A stretch of 46,672 bases of DNA, from positions 1 to 46,672 of the IMG/VR virus record IMGVR_UViG_3300025543_000050. One strand, 5' to 3'. Shown one piece after another: positions 23,356 through 30,761 of the stretch. A program made the position numbers and the translations under genes. A model generated the notes under the pieces. It did not search any database. It was not told the DNA's origin and worked only from the letters and a program-made list of their open reading frames with translations. The DNA is from a virus. Each line of letters starts with the position of its first letter. Within the stretch, counting starts at the first letter, position 1.

Positions 23356-24855
23356 TCAGTCCATTGCATCCAATGGGTCATAGTCCTCTAGAGCCTTGTC
23401 ACGAGCGTGATAGACGAAGTCCATGTCGCCCCTTGGGATCTCTTTTTTGGGCACTGCCTGAGCGAATAGCAGGTACATCTGATCAGCCCAGTCGGGTGAC
23501 TTCCCGATTCGTGCTTTCACCTCTTCCTTGCGCTCGAGCACCAGTCGATCTTTGTCATCGTGACTGAACTCCCTGGATGTAATCTCGAAGTCCAGATCCT
23601 GGTCGTCGGGGATCGACCCACCATCGAGCAACCAGCGACGGAAACGGTCACCCATCTCAGCAGTTTTGTTCTTGTACTTGGTCTCGTCGTCGGCCTTGCC
23701 ACCGAAGTGGACATCAACCACCGGGTAACCCAGCTGCCTCAGCCTGTCGCCGATCGGTCCACCGATCCCGGTTGCATCCAGAAAACAGATGTCGGGCTTG
23801 TGACGGTCGAAGATCATGGTCAGCTTTGACACAAACAGCATGGAGTCACGCGACTTCTCGCCCGACATCCTGTAGGACCGTTCAGACTTGGCATCAAAAC
23901 CTCGTCGGAACCCAACACGACAATCATCATCGCCGCCTCGGGCAACGTCGACCGCCATGATCAGTGGGTCGTCACCGAGATACTGTCCCGGGCCTCGTTT
24001 CATCGCAGAATAGACACTGTCGCCGTCGATGAACTGCATGTCACCTGCACGTGGGAACACCCCACGAACACGGACCCTGAAGAAGTCACTGTCCTCCCCA
24101 TGGTCATCGAGCCACTTTTGGATCTGACGCTTGTTCGTCATCTTGGCTGTGCGGCTGTCAATCTGACGGGTGATCCACCGATGCGACATCCTGCCAAAGC
24201 AATCAGCGAATCGGCCTGTGTTCCGTGTCGGGTTACCGAACACAAAGAACATCGGCTCACCGTCAGTCAGCCCGCCTTCGGCCACTTCCCAGATCTTGTC
24301 TGGCACTGCCGATGCTTCATCGAAGATGTACCACGGGGTGCTGTCTGCACAGTGAAGTCCAGCGAAGGCCTCAGAATTTTCTTCACGACAGGTCTGTGAA
24401 TCCACCCGCCAGGTCTCACTGTACTTGATGTGGCTGATGCTCTTGGCAGTCAGCTCGAACCAGTGTCCAGTGATGCACATCCTCTTCCACTTGGCGAGCT
24501 CTGCCCATGTCTTGGTCTTCAGCTGCTCGCCGGTGTTGGCCGTCACGATCCCCTTGCTGTGGGGTCTCGTGCTCATGACGAACAGGATCACCATGCTGGT
24601 CAGTGCCGACTTGCCGATGCCGTGACCAGATGCTGTTGCAAACTTGATAACATCGACGGGCTCGACACCGGTGAATCCACGCTTGCGGATCTCCTCGCCC
24701 AGTTGAATGAGAATACTGACCTGCCACTCATCCGGACCCTCGAAGCCCTCGAGCATTGATCCTGGCTCATTCCAAGGGAATGCGTACATCACCCAGCCCA
24801 ATGGATCGGCATAGTACTTCGCCATGTCGTCAGCCAGCATGAACTCGCTAATCAT
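23356..24855 (-). CDS. terL: Terminase large subunit (DNA packaging ATPase/nuclease)
   Basis: This 499-aa protein is called from ATG 24855 (MISEFMLADDMAKYY), which overlaps the upstream stop by 8 bp and has CAGGAG 10 bases upstream; the longer frame from 24912 adds an unlikely Ser-rich extension. Walker A is SGHGIGKS (76-83), Walker B YIFDEAS (176-182), and the RNase-H-like nuclease carries Asp302 in DVARGGDDD, Asp359 in FLDATGIGG and a third acidic residue near SPDWADQ. It hydrolyses ATP to pump DNA into the head and cuts concatemers. The GRxG-type motor followed by the nuclease is complete. Confidence 0.95.
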   Translation of the reverse strand: MISEFMLADDMAKYYADPLGWVMYAFPWNEPGSMLEGFEGPDEWQVSILIQLGEEIRKRGFTGVEPVDVIKFATASGHGIGKSALTSMVILFVMSTRPHSKGIVTANTGEQLKTKTWAELAKWKRMCITGHWFELTAKSISHIKYSETWRVDSQTCREENSEAFAGLHCADSTPWYIFDEASAVPDKIWEVAEGGLTDGEPMFFVFGNPTRNTGRFADCFGRMSHRWITRQIDSRTAKMTNKRQIQKWLDDHGEDSDFFRVRVRGVFPRAGDMQFIDGDSVYSAMKRGPGQYLGDDPLIMAVDVARGGDDDCRVGFRRGFDAKSERSYRMSGEKSRDSMLFVSKLTMIFDRHKPDICFLDATGIGGPIGDRLRQLGYPVVDVHFGGKADDETKYKNKTAEMGDRFRRWLLDGGSIPDDQDLDFEITSREFSHDDKDRLVLERKEEVKARIGKSPDWADQMYLLFAQAVPKKEIPRGDMDFVYHARDKALEDYDPLDAMD

Positions 24856-26686
24856 CGCGATACTCCTGACTGATCGACTTGAAGTTGGTTCTGAGCTGTG
24901 AGTACATGCCACGGAACTTCTTCATGGTCCAGGTGACGACGGTGCCCAGCGGCACGAACACGGTGCTCACGATTCCGCTCATCACGATCTGCCCGGTCAA
25001 CAGCACGGTCAGCACAGCACCGGTGACAATAGTGCCTGTGGGGGTGAGGCTGCCGCTGAGGACCGCGTACACCATCTTCTGGATCGAGCCACTGGGTGTG
25101 ATCGATCCACTGACGCCCTTGTTAACCAGCTTGGTGATGTCACCTGACGGGGCGGTAGACCCTTCGAAATACTTGAGTATCGACTTAACAACAGACCCGG
25201 TCATCGTCATGCTGCCGGCCAATGCCTGCTCAGCACCGAGGTTCGTAGTGACGTCGCCACTGAGGGTGACCGACCCATCCATGCTGGTGTCAACCTGTTT
25301 GGTGATGTCACCGGCCGGGGTCACGCCGCCTGCCAGGGTGTAGTCGATCAGTTTGGACACGACGCCCTGCATGGCGATAGTGCCGCCGACGCCTTGATCG
25401 AACGTGATGTTGTAGTCCACAACACCGACAGGGGTGAGAGATCCTGCGAGACCCTGGGTGTATGTTGTGCCACCCCCGCCGCCGCCACTGGAGAAGGCAA
25501 AAGCCCACCCAAGGATTGCCGCCGCTGGGTTGGTTGTTAATGTGTAAGTCCAGCCATTTGAATCAAGCGAATAGCCAGAGGCAAGAAACGCATCGGCTGA
25601 CCCTTGATAATCCAGCATCCTGAACTGATCGGATGACAGCGATTTACAAACCGTATCTGCTGAACCATCTTCATCGGAGGTGCTGATCGTGTGTACTTGG
25701 CTGCTGTCTGTCAGGGCGAATGCGAGAGAAGCCGACGGTGCTGCTGTGTCCGTTGAGTTATAAGCTGATGGGCCTTGGATAAGCGCCATCTGTGTAAATT
25801 CAGGCTGGAACGATAGCCCGCTCTCTACCAAGTTACCGCTCGTAGGGATGGACACGTCAACCAAATCAAAATCAACACCAGCCGCAAACTTGAGCGCAAG
25901 CTGGATGGTGCTAGTGCTGGACGACGCAGAAGTGGTATGCGTGTAACCCGTTGACGAAATATCACTGATGGTCAGTGTCCAGCGATTAGACCCGATCAAT
26001 GGTGCTATCAGTGCCGCACCGTCTGCCGCTCTTGTGTTCTGATCGCCAGATGCTGACCCGTTATCTCCACAAAACCCGATAGCTTTCTGTGTCGGGGCAG
26101 CGGCGTTGTCGTTTATAACACAGCCGTATGCAAATGGTGAATGAACCAAACCGCCATTGACTGATGCATAGCAATGCGCGAGAAACAGCACATCGAACTC
26201 AAATCCAATTCCAGTGTAAGTCTGCGCCGCTGTGCTTGATTGAAGCCCTCGCTCGACGCACTTAACAGAATCAAGATCAGCGCCGCCCCATAGAACCACG
26301 GTCAATAAATAACCGGCCGGGACAGCGTTGCTATCTACACTGATTCGAACCCCGTCGGTAATCCATGATACAAAATCGAGGGTGCATTTAGTCCCGCCGT
26401 TTGGATCAGATACACTGGCAATAGAGCTACCGCCAAAACCGGGAGTCCTTTGAGTGTCAGTGCTAGTCTGACCATCCTCATTAGAAACAGACACGCATGC
26501 CGAGTAAGTACCATCACTAAAACCAACAGAGATAGCACCGCCGGAAGCAATGGCGTCATCGGTGACGGCTTCCGACAGGAAGAACTGAGCAGCCTTTGGT
26601 GTACCAAAGCCTGATATTGTGACGTCCTGATTGCCGAGGGTGGTATTGACCGCGACAACGGTAAACTCGCGCTTAACGTCAGCCAT
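24848..26686 (-). CDS. Repeat-rich structural protein between the terminase genes
   Basis: This is a 612-aa protein. Residues 1-400 are beta-rich with many Ser, Thr and Gly (VNTTLGNQDVTISGFGTPKAAQFF, FGGSSIASVSDPNGGTKCTLDF, VSIPTSGNLVESGLSFQPEF), then a GGGGGG linker, then about eight tandem repeats of 18-20 residues with consensus xxGSxTPSGxIxKxV (about residues 405-590), and a basic C-terminus. No catalytic motif is visible. Proteins with an N-terminal lectin/Ig-like part and these repeats occur near terminases in many environmental podoviruses. A head-fibre or virion-surface role is possible but unproven. It is coupled to terL by an 8-bp overlap. Confidence 0.75.
   Translation of the reverse strand: MADVKREFTVVAVNTTLGNQDVTISGFGTPKAAQFFLSEAVTDDAIASGGAISVGFSDGTYSACVSVSNEDGQTSTDTQRTPGFGGSSIASVSDPNGGTKCTLDFVSWITDGVRISVDSNAVPAGYLLTVVLWGGADLDSVKCVERGLQSSTAAQTYTGIGFEFDVLFLAHCYASVNGGLVHSPFAYGCVINDNAAAPTQKAIGFCGDNGSASGDQNTRAADGAALIAPLIGSNRWTLTISDISSTGYTHTTSASSSTSTIQLALKFAAGVDFDLVDVSIPTSGNLVESGLSFQPEFTQMALIQGPSAYNSTDTAAPSASLAFALTDSSQVHTISTSDEDGSADTVCKSLSSDQFRMLDYQGSADAFLASGYSLDSNGWTYTLTTNPAAAILGWAFAFSSGGGGGGTTYTQGLAGSLTPVGVVDYNITFDQGVGGTIAMQGVVSKLIDYTLAGGVTPAGDITKQVDTSMDGSVTLSGDVTTNLGAEQALAGSMTMTGSVVKSILKYFEGSTAPSGDITKLVNKGVSGSITPSGSIQKMVYAVLSGSLTPTGTIVTGAVLTVLLTGQIVMSGIVSTVFVPLGTVVTWTMKKFRGMYSQLRTNFKSISQEYRDD
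24916..25475 (-). repeat. Tandem protein-coding repeat array, GSxTPSGxIxK units
   Basis: Eight or so imperfect units of about 54-60 bp encode strand-turn-strand modules such as LAGGVTPAGDITKQV, FEGSTAPSGDITKLV and VSGSITPSGSIQKMV. The units are diverged at DNA level but conserved in spacing, which suggests a beta-solenoid or stacked-turn structure under selection rather than a fresh duplication. Confidence 0.7.
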
Positions 26687-26990
26687 TCTGTGCTGTTATC
26701 TCGTCATTCAATCGCTGAACGAACTCAGCCTGCGTTGTGTACGCCAGTTCTTGCTCTGCCAAATACAGGCAGTCTTTGAACACCCGCATGAAGCGCACTT
26801 TATCGGTCGCCTGGTTGTAGATTGAGACAAGCGACTGGGCCTGAGTCTGCTCGGAGGCGTCAAGGTCGAAAAACCCTATAACCTCCTGCGCAGTCAGAAA
26901 CCCACGCGCCCATTCATCCATTGCAGACGTGAAAGAGTGAATTCTGATTTTAGGCAGCTCAGTGCCGATTAGTCGTGTGTATAACGCCAT
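26679..26990 (-). CDS. Hypothetical protein in the head/accessory module
   Basis: This 103-aa protein is probably all-helical (MDEWARGFLTAQEVIGFFDLDASEQTQAQSLVSIYNQATDKVRFMRVFKDCLYLAEQ). It overlaps both neighbours by a few bases, so it is part of the same translationally coupled row. Phage proteins with the WARGFxTAxEVIxxFxL pattern are common next to tail or neck proteins in environmental phages, with no assigned function known to me. Confidence 0.65.
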   Translation of the reverse strand: MALYTRLIGTELPKIRIHSFTSAMDEWARGFLTAQEVIGFFDLDASEQTQAQSLVSIYNQATDKVRFMRVFKDCLYLAEQELAYTTQAEFVQRLNDEITAQNG

Positions 26991-27130
26991 CAGTCTTCAT
27001 CCTCATGCATAAACCCCAGAATGATCGAGATCAGCGCCAACCCCAGCAATGCAAACATGCAGGTGATGAATAAGATCGCCAGCCATATTGCAGGCAGTGA
27101 TGTCAGCTGCTCCATTGGAAATGAAATCAT
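26990..27130 (-). CDS. 46-aa single-span membrane protein
   Basis: The start chosen is ATG 27130, whose ATGA overlaps the upstream stop; the longer frame from 27217 runs through the neighbouring gene. The product MISFPMEQLTSLPAIW is followed by one strong transmembrane helix (LAILFITCMFALLGLALISIIL) and an acidic tail (GFMHEDED). It could be a holin or antiholin-like peptide or an anchor, but it lies far from the lysis genes, and I give no function. Confidence 0.6.
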   Translation of the reverse strand: MISFPMEQLTSLPAIWLAILFITCMFALLGLALISIILGFMHEDED

Positions 27131-27417
27131 GCGCCTCGCCTCGTCTTGACTGGGTATGTTTTGATGCGGCCGTGTCTCTTGGCCATAGCGTAACTGAACC
27201 CCAGCTTCGCCAAACACCCTCTCACTTTACGGTGGACCCCGGGTATACCGATAGCCTCACCACCCAACATCATCGCACGCTTGTCGAACCAGTGCCTCCT
27301 GGTTACCACCAGCATGGCGTCCCATGGATCACCGTACTGGCCGCCTGGGATGTGCCGCAGCAGCCACGCCTTCCTGCCTGTAATCGGGTTACAGCATATC
27401 AGCTCGGCGTGCACCAC
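27127..27417 (-). CDS. Small basic hypothetical protein
   Basis: This 96-aa protein is rich in Arg, Trp, Gly and His (CCNPITGRKAWLLRHIPGGQYGDPWDAMLVVTRRHWFDKRAMMLGG) and ends in a strongly basic tail (RHGRIKTYPVKTRRGA). It is coupled to the downstream membrane peptide by ATGA. The basic C-terminus would suit nucleic acid or membrane-lipid contact. No family is recognised. Confidence 0.55.
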   Translation of the reverse strand: MVHAELICCNPITGRKAWLLRHIPGGQYGDPWDAMLVVTRRHWFDKRAMMLGGEAIGIPGVHRKVRGCLAKLGFSYAMAKRHGRIKTYPVKTRRGA

Positions 27418-27420
27418 GGC

Positions 27421-27537
27421 TCAGATAGCACCGGTCAGCGCCATCAGCCCGAACAGGACCACCAACGCAACGCTCACAGCGATGATTGTGCCTGCGCACT
27501 TGCGATCAAAGTCGTCAGATCTGCGGTGGTCCGTCAT
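27421..27537 (-). CDS. 38-aa single-span membrane peptide
   Basis: An ATG at 27537 lies 2 bp after the stop of the upstream gene, with GGAAG as ribosome-binding site. The product opens with a charged stretch (MTDHRRSDDFDRKCAG) and continues with one transmembrane helix (TIIAVSVALVVLFGLMALTGAI), then stops 3 bp before the next gene. The tight fit between its neighbours supports a real gene. It is the second tiny membrane protein in this cluster; no function can be assigned. Confidence 0.6.
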   Translation of the reverse strand: MTDHRRSDDFDRKCAGTIIAVSVALVVLFGLMALTGAI

Positions 27538-27539
27538 GA

Positions 27540-28115
27540 TCAGCTTCCTGCTGGTATTGTTAACTCGTAAGTGAACTGAACGCCATCACCGTTGCCAAGG
27601 TTGATCACGCTGAACACGCTGCGATCCATCAGGATCCCGGCACTGGCGGCATTGAACACGCCGTGCTCCACAATTGCTCGAGTCGCGCTGGCTGTGATGG
27701 TCGCCACAGTCTTGAAGATGTTGGCACTGGCGCCTTCGACCTGCGTGCCGCTCACCCGAGACTCAACCTGGGTCGCCAGTGCTGTGTCACCGATAGCCTC
27801 AGCAGCACCGCCTGTGCCCATGCCGTGGTAGCTGAACAGATCAATCTCACCAGTGGATGACTGCAGCTGATCAACCAAGTGATTCACAAAGGCCGTACTG
27901 ACCACCTTGGTGGACAGGATGCCCAGATCCTCGATCTCGCCGTTCGCTCGCCTGATAATGGCCGTCAGTCGCGACTCAGGTGCTACGGCGCCTGACTGAT
28001 AACAACCACCCGTCGATGCGGCAACCACTGGACGCGCAAGGTGAGCCACCAGCACGCGGGTCCATTGGGCCAACAGCATCCAGAAGTTATGGATTCTTAG
28101 CTTTAGGTTTTTCAC
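27540..28115 (-). CDS. Putative minor structural protein
   Basis: In this 191-aa protein, residues 1-35 are a hydrophobic/basic segment (NFWMLLAQWTRVLVAHLARPVV). The rest is beta-rich with TGEIDLFSYHGMGTGGAAEAIGDTALATQVESRVSGTQ and EHGVFNAASAGILMDRSVFSVINLGNGDGVQFTYELTI. This second part is a well-known pattern in phage proteins of the head/neck accessory region ('YHGxGTGxxxEAxxDTAL...EHGxFxAxxxGxLLDR'), annotated only as a structural or hypothetical protein. The N-terminus overlaps the small basic gene at 28087-28206 by 29 bp. Confidence 0.7.
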   Translation of the reverse strand: MKNLKLRIHNFWMLLAQWTRVLVAHLARPVVAASTGGCYQSGAVAPESRLTAIIRRANGEIEDLGILSTKVVSTAFVNHLVDQLQSSTGEIDLFSYHGMGTGGAAEAIGDTALATQVESRVSGTQVEGASANIFKTVATITASATRAIVEHGVFNAASAGILMDRSVFSVINLGNGDGVQFTYELTIPAGS

Positions 28116-28206
28116 TTTGACGTCCTCTTGGTTTAGTGCCTTTACGAATCTGACGCCCCAGCCACCATGACTGGAGTCGCGTCTTGATTGTCTCTTTTGG
28201 TTTCAT
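28087..28206 (-). CDS. 39-aa very basic peptide
   Basis: ATG at 28206 overlaps the upstream stop as ATGA, and the frame continues for 39 codons to TAA at 28087. The product (MKPKETIKTRLQSWWLGRQIRKG, then KPRGRQSEKPKAKNP) has about one third Lys/Arg and one aromatic patch. Its position in an unbroken chain of coupled minus-strand genes is the main evidence. It may be a DNA- or RNA-binding peptide; that is only a composition-based guess. Confidence 0.55.
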   Translation of the reverse strand: MKPKETIKTRLQSWWLGRQIRKGTKPRGRQSEKPKAKNP

Positions 28207-28535
28207 ATGAACTCTCTCCGAGGTCCATCAGCCTTGCCGATCCGATAGATCACAGCACCTGACGTGAATGCCGAGCAGTTCCACCGGTAGAGCACACCAC
28301 CTTCGTGCTCCTCGATCACGGCACTCACTGAGTCAGTGAACGATGCATCTTCGGGGACTGTGTTCTTGCTGACCGTGAACCACGTGGATCCACCATCGAA
28401 CGACTTCTCGAGCCTGACGGTCGCCACAGCGCCACCAAACTTGAGTGTGATGTTACATGCGCCGCGCACCAGGACTGCGTCGGACTCTCCTGTGCCACTG
28501 AACGTCCCAGATAGGGGGGAAGGTACCGTCGCCAT
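28203..28535 (-). CDS. Ig-like or beta-sandwich virion accessory protein
   Basis: This 110-aa protein is entirely beta-type (SGTFSGTGESDAVLVRGACNITLKFGGAVATVRLEKSFDGGSTWFTVSK, then VLYRWNCSAFTSGAVIYRIGKA). The 'RLEKSFDGGSTWFTVS' element is typical of small phage virion decoration or tail-tip domains that occur near terminase genes. It has no signal peptide or catalytic motif. It is coupled to the downstream basic peptide by ATGA. Confidence 0.7.
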   Translation of the reverse strand: MATVPSPLSGTFSGTGESDAVLVRGACNITLKFGGAVATVRLEKSFDGGSTWFTVSKNTVPEDASFTDSVSAVIEEHEGGVLYRWNCSAFTSGAVIYRIGKADGPRREFI

Positions 28536-28546
28536 CGTCTATGCCC

Positions 28547-29011
28547 TCACAGGAAGCTCAGCGGCTTCTCATCATTGGTCTGTGCAGCACGCACTCGACC
28601 GGTTCTAATCCTATCGACCATCTCCTGGTCCGTCGATGCTACAACATCCAGCTTCGATGTGGCATAGGCATCGATGGTCTTCAGCCTCGCCAGCTGATCC
28701 AGGGCCTTGTTGCTAGAGTTAATCTTGCCAGTCTGCCGGGACAGCATGTGATTGTCCCAGAGAGCCGTCTCAATGTCCTCAGGGCCAATGCGCTTGCCGC
28801 TCTGCTGGGCGTGCCTCTTGAGTGCCGTGATCGTGTTTCTGACTTCCTCGTCTTCAGCGATAACCTGGTAGCCCTTCGCCCGGTCATGCCACACACACTC
28901 GGAGGCCCGCTGGATGTCGTAGTCCAGCATGTATTCCTTGACGAACAGCCACCGCTCACCGCTCAACATCGTGAGGCCCGTCAACTCTTGGACAGTCGGA
29001 GGTATGATCAT
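28547..29011 (-). CDS. terS: Terminase small subunit
   Basis: This 154-aa protein starts at ATG 29011 (MIIPPTVQELTGL). It has the small-terminase DNA-recognition pattern: LSGERWLFVKEYMLDYDIQRASECV as the first helix-turn-helix-like unit, EDEEVRNTITALKRHAQQ, then an oligomerisation helix (MLSRQTGKINSSNKALDQLARLKTIDAY). It would bind the packaging site and hand DNA to the large subunit encoded six genes downstream. A longer reading from 29062 is possible but adds hydrophobic residues untypical for the family. The sigma70-like promoter at 29018-29046 would start transcription almost at this ATG. Confidence 0.8.
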   Translation of the reverse strand: MIIPPTVQELTGLTMLSGERWLFVKEYMLDYDIQRASECVWHDRAKGYQVIAEDEEVRNTITALKRHAQQSGKRIGPEDIETALWDNHMLSRQTGKINSSNKALDQLARLKTIDAYATSKLDVVASTDQEMVDRIRTGRVRAAQTNDEKPLSFL

Positions 29012-29017
29012 CGTGCG

Positions 29018-29046
29018 ATTATACCAGTTAAACCCCACCAAGCAAC
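29018..29046 (-). promoter_or_regulatory. Leftward sigma70-type promoter for the structural arm
   Basis: On the minus strand TTGCTT (29041-29046) and a perfect TATAAT (29018-29023) are separated by 17 bp. It is the only strong leftward match that I found just upstream of the small terminase. The expected transcription start coincides with the terS ATG at 29011, so the message may be leaderless or the true terS start may be further in. Confidence 0.6.
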
Positions 29047-29342
29047 GTATGAGAAACAACATTAAGTTCCCACCGTAAAGTCCCCACCGCTCAAAATCTA
29101 TGGGACAGATGAAGCCTAAAAAAAAACATTCCTAGTGTTTGTAGTGTTTCACTTAAAGTACTTTATTAAGTTACTTATTAATCTTCAGGAAAGTTAATAG
29201 TGTCTAAGTGTACCATTTGTAAGTTACTGATTTTAAAGAACATTCAAAACGAGTGTTTTTTTTCTCCTTATAAATCAAACACTTAATCTGGGTTAGATGA
29301 CCAACATTTTCCTTGAATGTTGTTTAGAATCAAGCACTTATT

Positions 29343-29373
29343 TTGGGATAGATGATTTTTTCATCTGTCCCAA
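29343..29373. repeat. Inverted repeat 1 of the intergenic region
   Basis: A 13-bp arm TTGGGATAGATGA (29343-29355) is followed by a five-T loop and TCATCTGTCCCAA (29361-29373). One position is a G:T rather than an A:T pair. It forms a hairpin or a dyad protein-binding site. Confidence 0.8.
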
Positions 29374-29489
29374 GAATTGATCCAATTTGAGTCACTGATC
29401 CAGAAAACCGCCATTTCTAGCAACAGTGAATAACCCTACAAAAAAAGGTAGTTTATCTGAGTGATAGCTGATCATTTTTTAACCAATTC

Positions 29490-29530
29490 TTGGGATAGAT
29501 GGGATAGATGGAATAGTTCATCTATCCCAA
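29490..29530. repeat. Inverted repeat 2 of the intergenic region
   Basis: Perfect 12-bp arms TTGGGATAGATG (29490-29501) and CATCTATCCCAA (29519-29530) enclose a third direct GGGATAGATGGA copy. The 18-bp near-identical repeats CTGATCAYTTTTTAACCA flank it at 29468-29485 and 29536-29553. Confidence 0.85.
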
Positions 29531-29591
29531 AGAATCTGATCACTTTTTAACCAGAAAAACACGCACAGGATCAAAAATGTGAAGATAAATG

Positions 29592-29620
29592 TTGCACGCT
29601 GTAAACACACGTGTTACAAT
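29592..29620 (+). promoter_or_regulatory. Rightward early promoter (sigma70)
   Basis: TTGCAC (29592-29597) and TACAAT (29615-29620) are separated by 17 bp, 33 bp upstream of the first early gene. The -10 and the following bases (GTGTTACAAT, two bases, CAGCTCAA) recur at the promoter at 43034-43062, supporting a real, duplicated phage promoter element. Confidence 0.75.
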
Positions 29621-29652
29621 CACAGCTCAAGCAACAACGAGAGGACGACCCC

Positions 29653-29940
29653 ATGAATGTAATCAACGACGTAATCAGCCGCATCGAAGACGCCAGGGCC
29701 ACCAACAAGAGTCCCTGCAAAAACTACGCAACCGAGGCTGCTGCTGATAAGGCAACCAAGAAGATCGCAGAACTGGTTGGTCAATACCACGGCACTCGCC
29801 CAGCCAACTACATCGTCATTTATAACGAAGCCTGGGGCCGCTGGGTTGGCGCCATCGACCTGAACGAGCTCATCAGCCGCAAAGATGCCATCGGTGGATA
29901 CCTCGGTCTGGCAGCGAACAAAGGCTTTTTCTGTTACTAA
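29653..29940 (+). CDS. First early gene product, unknown
   Basis: This 95-aa protein starts at ATG 29653 (MNVINDVISRIEDARATNKS) behind GAGAGGAC. It has an N-terminal helix, then YATEAAADKATKKIAELVGQYHG, then a beta part (YIVIYNEAWGRWVGAIDLNELI) and a hydrophobic end (GYLGLAANKGFFCY). As the first gene after the strongest promoter it is probably expressed at once after entry and may act on the host. A short protein of this type (N-terminal helix plus 'YNExWxRWVGAxxLxEL') recurs in phage early regions without known role. Confidence 0.65.
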   Translation: MNVINDVISRIEDARATNKSPCKNYATEAAADKATKKIAELVGQYHGTRPANYIVIYNEAWGRWVGAIDLNELISRKDAIGGYLGLAANKGFFCY

Positions 29941-29951
29941 GGGGCACCGCC

Positions 29952-30194
29952 ATGAAAGTACAAACTTTAGAAGCATACCAAACAAGTGACGGGCAGCTGT
30001 TCACCGACGATCAGACAGCAGCTCGGCACCAGTTGGATATAGTCGGTGAGATGTTGGACGGACTCCTGCCCCACGACGACAGGGGCAACGTCACATCCTG
30101 CGACCGACACAACATCCTGATGAAGCAGCTTAAAGATCCTGAGCTGCTTAAAAAAATAGAAGCGTTATACCACGCACTGACCTTTTCGGAGTAA
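29952..30194 (+). CDS. Small early protein, unknown
   Basis: This is an 80-aa protein with ribosome-binding site AGGGGCACC. The start (VQTLEAYQTSDGQLFTDDQTAARHQLDIVGEMLDGLLPHD) is a pattern seen in many small phage proteins ('YxTSDGxxFxDxxxAxxHQ'), where a substrate-like SDG turn precedes a helix. The C-terminal half is helical. No function is known to me. Confidence 0.65.
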   Translation: MKVQTLEAYQTSDGQLFTDDQTAARHQLDIVGEMLDGLLPHDDRGNVTSCDRHNILMKQLKDPELLKKIEALYHALTFSE

Positions 30195-30200
30195 CACATC

Positions 30201-30389
30201 ATGAGCAAACTGAGCACCAGACTGCAGAGCATTGCACAAGGCGAGACCTACGACGCTGCAGCACTGCGCGAGGCCATCGGCCATCCCAGCGTCAACCTGG
30301 AGGACATCGAGACGCTGCGCCTATGGCTCGGTGGTTACTCAACCGGTGAGCTGCGGATGCGCCTGCAAGATATTGCTATAAAGGTTTGA
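30201..30389 (+). CDS. Small early helical protein, unknown
   Basis: This 62-aa protein is all-helical (LSTRLQSIAQGETYDAAALREAIG, then LEDIETLRLWLGGYSTGELRMRLQDIAIKV). Its first and last helices share the xLxxRLQxIA pattern. It follows its neighbour after 6 bp. The promoter at 30386-30415 begins within its stop region, so it is the last gene before an internal promoter. Confidence 0.6.
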   Translation: MSKLSTRLQSIAQGETYDAAALREAIGHPSVNLEDIETLRLWLGGYSTGELRMRLQDIAIKV

Positions 30390-30415
30390 CATAACGAATC
30401 ACACTGTGAAACAAT
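30386..30415 (+). promoter_or_regulatory. Internal rightward promoter (candidate)
   Basis: A perfect -35 TTGACA (30386-30391) is followed after 18 bp by AACAAT (30410-30415). The surrounding text (ACACTGTGAAACAATCGCCACTCAA) loosely repeats the promoters at 29592 and 43034. The downstream gene starts 29 bp later. Confidence 0.5.
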
Positions 30416-30443
30416 CGCCACTCAACTATTCAGGAGCACGACA

Positions 30444-30761
30444 ATGAGCACAATTCACGGCGTTACCGACATCCAGGTCTTCCGCGTTAAGTTACCCTGT
30501 GCGGAGGACATCTGGGTGTTCACCATGCTGATCGAGATCGAAGGCGGCAGCGACATCCAGCTGAACCTTCTCACCGCTGACCCGGACCTGATGGAGGTCA
30601 CCCTGGAGGAGCCGGTTCTGCGCAGGTTCATCATGGCCGAGTACTTCCATAAAGTGACATCGGTGAAGGTGGTTCCGGGTAGAGGCATCACCGATGTCAT
30701 GATCAACCATGCCGACAAGCGTGCCACTGGTTACAGCCTGTTCATGGGAGAAGGGTCATGA
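30444..30761 (+). CDS. Early protein, unknown
   Basis: This 105-aa protein starts behind CAGGAGCACGACA, a leader shared with the gene at 39731. It is probably alpha/beta: VTDIQVFRVKLPCAEDIWVFTMLIEIEGGSDIQLNLLTADPDLMEV, then a strand-rich C-terminus. I do not recognise it. The next gene overlaps it by 4 bp (ATGA). Confidence 0.6.
   Translation: MSTIHGVTDIQVFRVKLPCAEDIWVFTMLIEIEGGSDIQLNLLTADPDLMEVTLEEPVLRRFIMAEYFHKVTSVKVVPGRGITDVMINHADKRATGYSLFMGEGS

Larger units (their letters stand above)
29063..29591. promoter_or_regulatory. AT-rich divergent intergenic region with GGGAYAGATG repeats; candidate origin or operator array
   Basis: This is the only long non-coding stretch of the genome, far richer in A/T than the flanking genes and with T and A tracts. 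It holds a repeated element GGGAYAGATG in both orientations: TGGGACAGATGA 29101-29112, TGGGTTAGATGA 29289-29300, TGGGATAGATGA 29344-29355, its inverted copy 29361-29372, TGGGATAGATGG 29491-29502, GGGATAGATGGA 29501-29512 and the inverted copy 29519-29529. There is also an 18-bp direct repeat at 29468-29485 and 29536-29553. This arrangement, between divergent arms, suits an origin of replication or a repressor/activator operator set. Confidence 0.65.

Noticed and set aside
24856-24912. Longer N-terminus for the large terminase
   Set aside because: The added residues are Ser/Thr-rich and lie within the upstream gene; ATG 24855 has a clear ribosome-binding site and family-like start.
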